A program made the translations under genes and the position numbers. From Gallionella sp. (lineage in GTDB: Bacteria > Pseudomonadota > Gammaproteobacteria > Burkholderiales > Gallionellaceae), in assembly GCA_004298605.1 (NCBI GenBank), contig SCPW01000064.1:1-8056 (forward strand): a DNA stretch of 8,056 nucleotides. The letters run 5' to 3'. This document shows positions 1 through 6,391 of the stretch, piece after piece. The notes beneath the pieces were generated by a model. It ran no database searches. It was not told the origin of the DNA and saw only the letters and a program-made list of their open reading frames with translations. Each line of letters starts with the position of its first letter. Within the stretch, counting starts at the first letter, position 1.

Positions 1-713
1 ATCAGGCTGACGAGCTGGTCGCTCAAAAGAAGAAACGCGCCGCTCAGGGTAATGATTCCTCCGGTGGACATCATCCGCCTCGTGGCGGCAAGATTAAACT
101 TGGGAAGAATGAACCACGGCTTGAAAATCATCAGCAAGACAGACAGCAGCAGCTTGCTTACTATAACGCCTGCCACCAGAGCCCAGACGCCTGCGCCAAA
201 ATAGGCCAGAGCCAACGTCGTTATAGCTGCCGCAACGGTCGCAGTGATTTCCAACTGCGCCCTCAGCTTGAAATCGAGCTGGCGGTCCAACAGCGCATTG
301 GGAATGACCCTGAATGGTACCAGAAGAAAGATGAATGCCAATGCCTTGGCCAGCACGTCAAGGCGGGGCTCGTTGAAATAAGATGCCAGCACCGCACCGC
401 CAAAGAAATAGCAAAGAAATAAAACTCCGTTGAGGATCAATAGCCAGCCGAATATGCTTTGCAGCTCTTCAGGTTTTATATTTTTTGCCTGCACCAGCGC
501 GGCATCCAACCCCAACGTGCTGAGCAGCATCATCAGCACCAACGGGGATTCCAGCATGGCGTTGAGCCCGTAGTCCTCCGGGCTGATGAAGCGGACCACG
601 ATGATGGTGCTGAGCCAACTGAATATCTGCGCCGCCAGCCGCAGTACTGTCGCCCAGCGGGCGCCGGAGAGGATTTTATTGACGAGTTCGGAGTGATCCT
701 GCTTGTGGCTCAT
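1..713 (-). CDS. Wzx-type polysaccharide / lipopolysaccharide flippase, 3'-truncated by window edge
   Basis: This is a partial gene: 237 codons are read without a stop from ATG at 713 to the left edge, so the C-terminal half is missing. The protein starts MSHKQDHSELVNKIL and runs into alternating hydrophobic segments at roughly residues 22-40, 55-75, 88-112, 122-140, 158-185 and 186-205. The signature FISPEDYGL (42-50) follows the first membrane helix and is typical of the polysaccharide-export branch of the MATE/MOP flippase superfamily (WzxC/AmsL-like), as is the LDRQLDFKLRA loop near 142-152. Family members have around 480 residues and move undecaprenyl-linked oligosaccharide across the inner membrane. 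An AGGG lies only 4 bases before the ATG. The gene follows the putative glycosyltransferase at 770-1669 by 56 bases on the same strand, so the two are probably cotranscribed. The family call is confident; the substrate cannot be read from the sequence. Confidence 0.88.
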   Translation of the reverse strand, partial: MSHKQDHSELVNKILSGARWATVLRLAAQIFSWLSTIIVVRFISPEDYGLNAMLESPLVLMMLLSTLGLDAALVQAKNIKPEELQSIFGWLLILNGVLFLCYFFGGAVLASYFNEPRLDVLAKALAFIFLLVPFRVIPNALLDRQLDFKLRAQLEITATVAAAITTLALAYFGAGVWALVAGVIVSKLLLSVLLMIFKPWFILPKFNLAATRRMMSTGGIITLSGAFLLLSDQLVSL

Positions 714-738
714 GAAACCCTATCTGCGGTCGGAGGGC

Positions 739-753
739 GCCAGCCGTGCTGGC
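739..753 (-). other. Short perfect hairpin between putative glycosyltransferase and flippase genes
   Basis: GCCAGC and GCTGGC form a 6-bp perfect stem around a 3-base loop in the 56-base gap between the stop at 770 and the flippase start at 713. No run of T follows on either strand, so it does not look like a classical intrinsic terminator. It could modulate readthrough or mRNA stability, or be chance in a GC-rich gap. Confidence 0.35.
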
Positions 754-769
754 ACATACCCCGGCAACA

Positions 770-1669
770 TCATGAAGAAAGCTGCCGGATGACGCGCAAA
801 GCCTGGCGGGTGTACATGCCCCCCATGAACCGGAATACGCCGAAGAAATGCACGAACACCGCTTTGGCGATATCCACATCCGGCCTCCAGAACGGGTAGC
901 GTTCGACCGGGAGCACAAGCGAATCCGGCGCATTGGCGGCCATATAGTTCGAGGCAACCTGTTCGCTGCCCCACTCGCGCCATTTTTCTTTGCCCACCAA
1001 TTTTCCCATCTGGGCCGAGAACTCCTGAATCTTTTCCGGCAATAACTGGCCCCTGGCGAACCCCGTGAAACCGGCGCATCCCCGGACGTATTTGAGATGC
1101 TCGTGGCCGGGGTAGCTTGCGAGCGCGCGCTCGGCATGATTCTGCACATGATTGTTCGTGCTCTCGTGGGCGAAACGGCTTGCTTCGCCGAACCCGACGG
1201 CCTGTCGGCCCGTGCTGGTGCCCAGCGTAAAGCTCCGGTTTTGTGCCAGGCATTGCAGGACTTCCGCCGGTTCGCTCAAGGTCAGGGTATCGGCATCCAG
1301 TTGAATGACGTAGTGATCCCTGTTTTCCAGGCTCAGCGTGAGCAGGCGTTCCCAGCAGCCGCCGGCGGGGCATGCGCCCAACGTGACGCCCTCGCTGGGC
1401 ACGAAACGGATCGGGTCGAAGTGCCCGGAAAGGATGCGGCGGTCTTCCGGCAGCAGGCCATCGTCCACAATGACGAAACCCTGCGGCCTGACGAAACGCG
1501 CGAACGATTTCATCGCCAGCATGTACATCGTCATGTCGGGGTGGTGCAACTGGCTGACGATCAAAATGCCGCTATCGGGGTCGCATTTGACAGGCGGTGT
1601 ATCGAAAATACCCGAGCATCGGAAGTCGAACCATGCCCGGTCGATTTTTTTTCTTATTCCGGCAATCAT
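770..1669 (-). CDS. Uncharacterised GT-A-like putative glycosyltransferase, 299 aa
   Basis: No named family is recognised with certainty. The opening region has a Rossmann-like pattern (GILIVSQLHHPD, about 34-45, then FVIVDDG at 65-71) such as starts GT-A nucleotide-sugar transferases. QLDADTL (123-129) is a good DxD metal/nucleotide-binding motif, following a hydrophobic strand. The C-terminal half contains WGSEQVASN (233-241), which resembles the acidic acceptor-side motif of many GT-A enzymes, and VFVHFFG (271-277), where a histidine could complete metal binding. There is no signal peptide or membrane helix, so a cytoplasmic enzyme is likely. The start is bounded: an in-frame TAA lies two codons upstream of the ATG, and no good Shine-Dalgarno precedes it, only an A-rich stretch. 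It heads the minus-strand pair with the flippase and is divergent from the Asn-synthetase-like gene. A glycosyltransferase role is inferred from the DxD motif and the neighbours. Confidence 0.78.
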   Translation of the reverse strand: MIAGIRKKIDRAWFDFRCSGIFDTPPVKCDPDSGILIVSQLHHPDMTMYMLAMKSFARFVRPQGFVIVDDGLLPEDRRILSGHFDPIRFVPSEGVTLGACPAGGCWERLLTLSLENRDHYVIQLDADTLTLSEPAEVLQCLAQNRSFTLGTSTGRQAVGFGEASRFAHESTNNHVQNHAERALASYPGHEHLKYVRGCAGFTGFARGQLLPEKIQEFSAQMGKLVGKEKWREWGSEQVASNYMAANAPDSLVLPVERYPFWRPDVDIAKAVFVHFFGVFRFMGGMYTRQALRVIRQLSS

Positions 1670-1843
1670 TTTTTAATTTGGGGTCAATGTGCGTTGCGAT
1701 TCTACCACTTGCGCGGCAGAACTCCGCGCTTTGCGCAGGCCAGTACGGCAAAGAATCTGTATGATTTCACACTCATTAAAAAATTACACCCGCCTATCGT
1801 TTGCTTCGGGGCAAAGGCTGAAAAAATATAGGGAGAATTCAGT
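1670..1843. promoter_or_regulatory. Divergent intergenic region, presumed promoters for both flanking genes
   Basis: This 174-bp stretch separates the divergent starts at 1669 (minus) and 1844 (plus), so it should carry promoters for both. A TATGAT (1760-1765, plus) and, on the minus strand, TAGAAT (1704-1699) are each one mismatch from the sigma-70 -10 box, but neither has a convincing -35 at normal spacing. The stretch around 1774-1786 is A/T-rich. A 6-bp GC stem (GCGCGG 1711-1716 with CCGCGC 1724-1729, 7-base loop) lies between the two candidates. Promoter function is inferred from gene layout, and the individual boxes are weak. Confidence 0.4.
1830..1835 (+). promoter_or_regulatory. Ribosome binding site for the Asn-synthetase-like gene
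   Basis: AGGGAG lies 8 bases before the ATG at 1844. An in-frame TAG at 1829-1831 overlaps its 5' edge. Together these fix 1844 as the most upstream possible start and exclude a longer N terminus that could carry the catalytic cysteine. Confidence 0.75.
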
Positions 1844-3661
1844 ATGGACAAGCTTTGGGGCTGGCTCGGCATCGGCGCCGCCCATGCACAGGACAGCGGC
1901 GGCCTGTTGGCGGACATGGGCGAGGCCGCCCGCGCCCGGCCTGCCGGCACGGCATCTCTCATCCATGAAGCCTGCGCGCTGGCTGCCGATAACCGGCACA
2001 GCGTCGTTGAAGAAGGCGGACTGTGCGTCGCCTTAACCGGGCAGCCGCGCCTGGAAGGCGCATCACCTGCGGCCTCGCCCGCGCAGCAATTGCTCGCGCT
2101 GTGGCGGCAGCATGGCCGCGACGCGCTGCAAAAAATCAGCGGGCCATTTGCGTTGGCCGTCATCGACACTCATGCGAATACCGCCTTGCTGGCAATAGAC
2201 CGGATCGGCGTGCATACGCTGGCGTTTTCCGACACTGGCGGAGGGCTCGTTTTTGCCAGCCGTGCCGACGCCGTGGCCGCGCATCCCGCCGTTGGGAAGG
2301 CACTTTCTTTCCAGGCACTGTTCAACTATTTTTATTTTCATGATGTGCCCGCGCCCGGCACGATTTATCGGGGCGTGGAGAAGTTGCTGCCGGGGCAATA
2401 TGCCTGCTTCAAGGATGGCAAGCTGGAGCGCGGTTTTTACTGGCATCTGAAATATCGCGACGAACCCCGCACCGATTTTGACGAGATGTCGAAGCGGTTT
2501 CATGCGGTGCTGCGGGAAAGTGTCGGGCGATCGGCCAAGGATGAATCAACCGCCGCTTTTCTCTCCGGCGGCACGGATAGTTCCACCGTGGCCGGCGTGC
2601 TCACCGAATTGCGCGGCAAGCCTGCGCGCACGTATTCGATCGGTTTTTCCGCCGATGGCTTCGATGAGATGGAGTACGCGCGCATCGCGGCCAAGCGTTT
2701 CGGGCTCGATATGCGCGAGTATTACCTGAAGCCGGAGGACATTCTCAGCGCCATTCCTGTCATCGCGCAGCATTACGACGAACCGTTCGCCAACGAGTCC
2801 GCCGTGCCCGCTTATTTTTGCGCCCGTATGGCGCAGATGGACGGCTATCGCGTGATGCTGGCAGGTGACGGCGGCGACGAAATTTTTGGCGGCAATGCGC
2901 GCTATGCGAAACAGAAAGTTTTCGAGGCGTACCACGCCATACCGGCCTTGCTCCGCACCGGCCTGATCGAGCCTGTTGCGGCCTTGCCGGGGCTCGGTCG
3001 TTTTCCGCCATCCAGGAAGCTGCAAAACTATCTGCTCCAGGCAAATATACCGCTGCCGGAGCGCATGGAGTCGTACAACTTCATCTACCGCCAGCCGCTC
3101 GACCAGATGTTCACGGCGGGCTTTCTGGCAGCAATCGATCCCCAGTTGCCCACCGCCCTGCTCAAGGACGCATATAACCGGGCGGACTCCCGTTCCTGCA
3201 TCAACCGCATGATGCATCTGGATTTGAAATTCACCCTGGCGGATAACGACTTGCGCAAGGTGAACGGCATGGCCGAAGCGGCGGGCATCGAGGTGCGCTA
3301 TCCCTTGCTCGACGATGCGATGGTGGCTTTTTCGGGGGAAGTCCCGCCGGATTGGAAGGTGAAAGGGAGATACTTGCGCTGGTTTTTCAGAAACGCATTG
3401 AAGGGCTATCTGCCGGATGAAATCATCGACAAGCGCAAGCACGGCTTCGGGCTGCCCTTCGGGCTGTGGGCGAAAGACTACGCGCCCCTGCGCGAACGGA
3501 TCGAGGATCGCCTGTCCGATTTCAGGAAGCGCGGCTGGGTGCAACCCGCCTATATCGACCACATCCGCGCCGAGCACATGACCGGGCACGCCACTTACTA
3601 CGGCAAGATGCTCTGGGTTATTTTGACGCTGGAGGAATGGCTGAGCCACCGCCGGGCATGA
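1844..3661 (+). CDS. Asparagine-synthetase-like amidotransferase lacking the glutaminase cysteine, 605 aa
   Basis: The C-terminal two-thirds is a clear class B asparagine-synthetase domain: the PP-loop SGGTDSS (241-247) binds ATP pyrophosphate, followed by YDEPF (311-315), GDGGDEIFGG (341-350), EVRYPLLD (483-490) and KHGFGLP (532-538). The N-terminal third keeps the Ntn-glutaminase fold pattern (SGPFALAVID about 99-108, DRIGVHTLAF 119-128, LPGQY 182-186). It begins MDKLWGWLG instead of the family's MCGI, and the usual RGPD and NGEIYN segments are not recognisable. The cysteine nucleophile that hydrolyses glutamine is therefore absent, and an in-frame stop upstream rules out a missed start. 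Known Cys-less relatives (beta-lactam synthetase, lasso-peptide cyclase) adenylate a carboxylate and use an amine other than glutamine-derived ammonia. Here it may use free ammonia or an amino-bearing glycan or lipid precursor; this is inference. It stands alone on the plus strand, divergent from one glycan block and convergent with the other. Exosortase-A loci commonly carry related amidotransferases, which fits the setting. Confidence 0.92.
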   Translation: MDKLWGWLGIGAAHAQDSGGLLADMGEAARARPAGTASLIHEACALAADNRHSVVEEGGLCVALTGQPRLEGASPAASPAQQLLALWRQHGRDALQKISGPFALAVIDTHANTALLAIDRIGVHTLAFSDTGGGLVFASRADAVAAHPAVGKALSFQALFNYFYFHDVPAPGTIYRGVEKLLPGQYACFKDGKLERGFYWHLKYRDEPRTDFDEMSKRFHAVLRESVGRSAKDESTAAFLSGGTDSSTVAGVLTELRGKPARTYSIGFSADGFDEMEYARIAAKRFGLDMREYYLKPEDILSAIPVIAQHYDEPFANESAVPAYFCARMAQMDGYRVMLAGDGGDEIFGGNARYAKQKVFEAYHAIPALLRTGLIEPVAALPGLGRFPPSRKLQNYLLQANIPLPERMESYNFIYRQPLDQMFTAGFLAAIDPQLPTALLKDAYNRADSRSCINRMMHLDLKFTLADNDLRKVNGMAEAAGIEVRYPLLDDAMVAFSGEVPPDWKVKGRYLRWFFRNALKGYLPDEIIDKRKHGFGLPFGLWAKDYAPLRERIEDRLSDFRKRGWVQPAYIDHIRAEHMTGHATYYGKMLWVILTLEEWLSHRRA

Positions 3662-3679
3662 GAGAGAAGCGGCTTCGGC

Positions 3680-3727
3680 AGGGTGGGCGCAGCCCACGCG
3701 GATGTTTTGGTGGGCTGCGCCCACCCT
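3680..3727. repeat. Perfect 18-bp inverted repeat with nested palindromes between convergent genes
   Basis: The arms 3680-3697 and 3710-3727 are exact reverse complements around a 12-base spacer. Each arm is itself palindromic: GTGGGC-GCA-GCCCAC (3683-3697) and GTGGGC-TGC-GCCCAC (3710-3724). The unit can therefore fold as one long hairpin or as two small ones, the arrangement seen in paired REP elements (REPIN-like). It lies 18 bases after the Asn-synthetase-like stop, and the right arm covers the stop codon of the O-ligase gene (3726-3728). A run of five T appears about 10 bases past the stem on the plus strand (3738-3742), which is too distant for a classical intrinsic terminator. It probably acts as a bidirectional transcription end or 3' mRNA protector, and may also be a dispersed genomic repeat. 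Confidence 0.85.
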
Positions 3728-4970
3728 ATACTGGATGTTTTTCGCGCTGCCGCGCTTCGACCCAACGGCGCGCCAGCACGGCCAGCACCATGAGGTTGTA
3801 GGGAAGATCGAAGTAAGCCAGGCTCAGGAAGGCGCCGCCGACGGCATAACCGACCAGGCTGACCTGGCACATGCTGCCCAGCGTTGCGGCCCATTCTGTT
3901 TCCGGGTTGCCTGCCGCATTTTTTCTGAGCCAGTCGGCCCAGTGCCAGGTCAGCCCCCAGATGGTCAGGAACAAAATCAAACCCACGAAGCCGTGTTCGC
4001 CCAACACCGAAAAATAGATGCTGTGCGCCACGTGGATGCTTTCCGGCTCCGGCGCGTAAAAGGCGAAGAGGGACGGGTTGTAGATATCGAATCCGCCACC
4101 AAAAAAATTATCGCTCGCGAGATTCCATGTGAACCACCAGGCATTGATGCGTCCCATGGCGGAGCCATCCTTCTGGTATTCGCCGATCGTGCTCATGCGC
4201 ATATGCCATGATTCGGGCATGAAGGCAAAAAGCAGAATGCCTCCCACGACCATCAATACCCCGAATAAAAGTTTCTGCCGACCGCGCAGCCAGAGCAGCG
4301 CCAGCATTGCGGCAATGGCGAGGAATGCGCCGCGCGACTGGCTGCCGATGGCCGCAACGGCTGTCAGGGCCATGGCCGCCAGCCACGCCTGGCGCTGCCA
4401 GGGTTTGTGCGCTTGGTCGCGAAGAAAGTACATGAGGGGGATAATCATGACCAGGGCGAGCGCCATTTCGTTGTTGCCCCCGATGAAACCGCCCGGCCCC
4501 CAGACCATATATTTCCCGCCGGTCGCCAAGGTGAATATGCCTCCCTTGACCCCATAGAAGCCGAGCGACAGGACGAGAACCCACACAAGCGCGTTTATGT
4601 GCTGTTTGCTGTAAAGGACAACGAGCGCCACGAGAATCATGAAGTCGACCTTGAGCACCTTGCCCAGCATTTCGGTGCTTCCTTCCCGGTCAAACGAAAA
4701 GAGATAGGTAACGCAAACCCACAGCATGAAGAGCATCAGCGCAATGGAAGGGGCTGACAAGAAAAAATTCTTTTTATCTTTTGTAAATAAAATTCCGATC
4801 AGTGTCGCACCGGCGATTACGGCGGCAACCGGGAAGTTTTCGGCGCCCCACGTAAATTTGTGGGGGTTCATCATGCTTACCCATGTCCACAGAAGTACTC
4901 CGACATAGGGGTGCGCCAGCGCCCATGCCGAGCCCAGGAAGACAATCGTGAGCACAAATATGCTACGCAT
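3726..4970 (-). CDS. Putative O-glycosylation ligase / O-antigen ligase-like polymerase, exosortase-A-associated type, 414 aa
   Basis: This is a polytopic inner-membrane protein with about ten hydrophobic segments, from residues 3-20 to 367-400. The overall pattern matches the exosortase-A-associated O-ligase family: an N-terminal HPYVGVLLWTW...NPHKFTWG region (20-42), WGPGGFIGGNNE (157-168), QSRGAF (211-216), RINAWW (274-279) and the large-loop motif AHSIYFSVLGEHG (315-327). The QSRGAF and AHS...GEHG motifs belong to the Wzy/WaaL superfamily, which transfers lipid-linked glycans on the periplasmic side to an acceptor or growing polymer. The length is usual for the family. AAGGGA (4986-4981, minus) lies 10 bases before the ATG, and the gene begins 42 bases after the CapK-like stop, so it is probably the last gene of that operon. 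Its stop lies inside the inverted repeat. In exosortase-A genomes such ligases are suggested to glycosylate exported proteins or polymerise the exopolysaccharide; which applies here is undecided. Confidence 0.92.
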   Translation of the reverse strand: MRSIFVLTIVFLGSAWALAHPYVGVLLWTWVSMMNPHKFTWGAENFPVAAVIAGATLIGILFTKDKKNFFLSAPSIALMLFMLWVCVTYLFSFDREGSTEMLGKVLKVDFMILVALVVLYSKQHINALVWVLVLSLGFYGVKGGIFTLATGGKYMVWGPGGFIGGNNEMALALVMIIPLMYFLRDQAHKPWQRQAWLAAMALTAVAAIGSQSRGAFLAIAAMLALLWLRGRQKLLFGVLMVVGGILLFAFMPESWHMRMSTIGEYQKDGSAMGRINAWWFTWNLASDNFFGGGFDIYNPSLFAFYAPEPESIHVAHSIYFSVLGEHGFVGLILFLTIWGLTWHWADWLRKNAAGNPETEWAATLGSMCQVSLVGYAVGGAFLSLAYFDLPYNLMVLAVLARRWVEARQREKHPV

Positions 4971-5012
4971 CGTTTAGCATTCCCTTTTGGTTTGCGCCCG
5001 CAGCATCATGGT

Positions 5013-6389
5013 TTACGCCTTGCCGACAGGCGATCCCGCCATGCCTTCCACGCGGCTGACGATGTAGCGGAACTTGCCGGAGGCTTCTTTCGGGACTTCG
5101 GCGACTTGCTCGATTTTTACCGTGACACCGGCGCCCAGCCGCTTCTTGATGCCGTCCGCAATCGAGTTCAGGCTCGCATCGGCAAAATCCGCATCCGTGG
5201 CGATCAGCACGCGCACATAGTCCAGGCTCTCCTGCACGATTTTGAATTCCCGCACGCCGGGCAGGTCGCGCACCACGTAGATCAGGGCGAGCCCGTGCAT
5301 CACCGTGCCGTCCTGCGCCAGCACGAAATCGGTGGTGCGCCCCTGGATTTCCTTGAGCAGCGGCAAGCCCCTGCCGCAGGGGCAGGGCTCATCGGTCAGC
5401 ACGCCCACGTCGCCGGTCCTGTAGCGGATGAAAGGGAAATCGCCCGTTGCCAGATGCGTCACCACGATTTCGCCGGGGGTTTCCGGCGGTGTGGCGTTTC
5501 CATCGGCATCCACAGTCTCGACGATGATGTCTTCCGCGGTGATGTGCATTCCACCGGACGGGCACTGGTGCGCGATGAAGCCCGCGTCGCGCCCGCCGTA
5601 GCCGTTCGCCACCGGGCAGCCGAATACGCACTGGATCGTTTCGCGCTGATGCTCATACAGGCGTTCGGAGGTGACGAAAGCAACTTTGATGCCGAGATCG
5701 TCCATCGCGATGCCGCACTCTTCGGCATGGCGTGCGATGTGCGAGATGGATGACGGATATCCGAACAGCATCTTCGGGCGCATGGCGCGGATCTGGCGCA
5801 CGAACCCGTCGAGTTTGGCGGGCGACATTTCGAACGCGGGCAGCAGCCTGGTGCGCATGAGATGGTCGCGCAGCATGCGCATCCGGTCCTGGGAACCGAG
5901 TTCGATGGGCGAGCCCCACACCACGATTTCCGGGTCGCCGATGTCCACGCCCCACCAGCGCGTGGCGCGCCACTTGGCGGCCACATCGTGCGAGACACGT
6001 TCGTTGCCGATGAAAAAAATCAACGGTTCGCCGCTGGAGCCGCCGGTGTTAAAACGCGCCAGGCCCCGCGCGTTGACGGCCTTGAGCTGCTCCAGGTTGG
6101 CGCGGATGTCGGCCTTGGTGAGCAGCGGCAGGCGTGCGAGATCGGCGAGGCCAGCCACTTGTGCGGGTTTAAAACCAATCCGGTCAAACAATTCACGGTA
6201 GTAGGGGACATCTGAAGCCGCTTTTTCAAGCAGGGTGCGCAAGCGCCCGGTTTGCAGTCTCTCAAGTTGCGCCCTGTCCCACCATTGCGTTTCTTCCATG
6301 CGTTTGCGCACGGCGACGGTGGTGTGTTTCTTGAGCCGCTCCTGGAGCGGAAACAATGCGTGTGCGACAAGCCAGGTATAAAGTCCCAT
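5013..6389 (-). CDS. PaaK/CapK-family adenylate-forming ligase, 458 aa
   Basis: This is an ANL-superfamily enzyme of the phenylacetate-CoA-ligase-like branch that includes CapK of capsule loci; it activates a carboxylate as an acyl-adenylate. Motifs in order are: NTGGSSGEP (114-122, phosphate-binding A3), LFGYPSSI (208-215), GYGGRDAG (263-270, A5 position), YRTGDVG (323-329, A7), CPCGRG (336-341, the Cys pair typical of this branch), EIQGRTTDF (347-355, A8) and PKEASGKFR (433-441) with the likely adenylation lysine K439. The N terminus has the family's bundle and VPYYRE (61-66). The reading frame stays open for 232 codons upstream, but ATG at 6389 is chosen: AAGGGA sits 6 bases before it, it falls 2 bases after the preceding stop, and family similarity begins here. 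The cytoplasmic enzyme lies between glycosyltransferase and O-ligase genes, so acylation or aminoacylation of a glycan precursor is a fair inference. The actual acid and acceptor are unknown. Confidence 0.9.
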   Translation of the reverse strand: MGLYTWLVAHALFPLQERLKKHTTVAVRKRMEETQWWDRAQLERLQTGRLRTLLEKAASDVPYYRELFDRIGFKPAQVAGLADLARLPLLTKADIRANLEQLKAVNARGLARFNTGGSSGEPLIFFIGNERVSHDVAAKWRATRWWGVDIGDPEIVVWGSPIELGSQDRMRMLRDHLMRTRLLPAFEMSPAKLDGFVRQIRAMRPKMLFGYPSSISHIARHAEECGIAMDDLGIKVAFVTSERLYEHQRETIQCVFGCPVANGYGGRDAGFIAHQCPSGGMHITAEDIIVETVDADGNATPPETPGEIVVTHLATGDFPFIRYRTGDVGVLTDEPCPCGRGLPLLKEIQGRTTDFVLAQDGTVMHGLALIYVVRDLPGVREFKIVQESLDYVRVLIATDADFADASLNSIADGIKKRLGAGVTVKIEQVAEVPKEASGKFRYIVSRVEGMAGSPVGKA

Positions 6390-6391
6390 CT

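Noticed and set aside
720..1373. 217-codon minus-strand frame overlapping the putative glycosyltransferase in another frame
   Set aside because: The Arg/Pro-rich translation has no motifs, while the 770-1669 frame has coherent strands, DxD and WGSEQ.
1800..1815. Small hairpin TTTGC/GCAAA with a TTCGGG loop upstream of the Asn-synthetase-like gene
   Set aside because: Only 5 bp with A/T pairs; too weak to claim as a riboswitch or attenuator, and no conserved RNA family is recognised.
1097..1831. 244-codon open frame on the plus strand opposite the putative GT-A gene
   Set aside because: It is antisense to a protein with a DxD motif and plausible fold. It runs through the divergent promoter region and shows no domain.
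2546..3724. 392-codon open frame on the minus strand opposite the Asn-synthetase-like gene
   Set aside because: It is an antisense shadow of a gene with unmistakable catalytic motifs. Its composition is His/Gln/Arg-rich, without recognisable domains.
3676..3742. Classical rho-independent terminator
   Set aside because: The stem is strong, but no U-tract directly follows it on either strand; the nearest T run is about 10 bases away. It is recorded as an inverted repeat with a possible termination role instead.
4860..5753. 297-codon open frame on the plus strand opposite the CapK-like gene
   Set aside because: It is the antisense shadow of the CPCG/YRTGDVG region; His/Arg-rich with no motif of its own.
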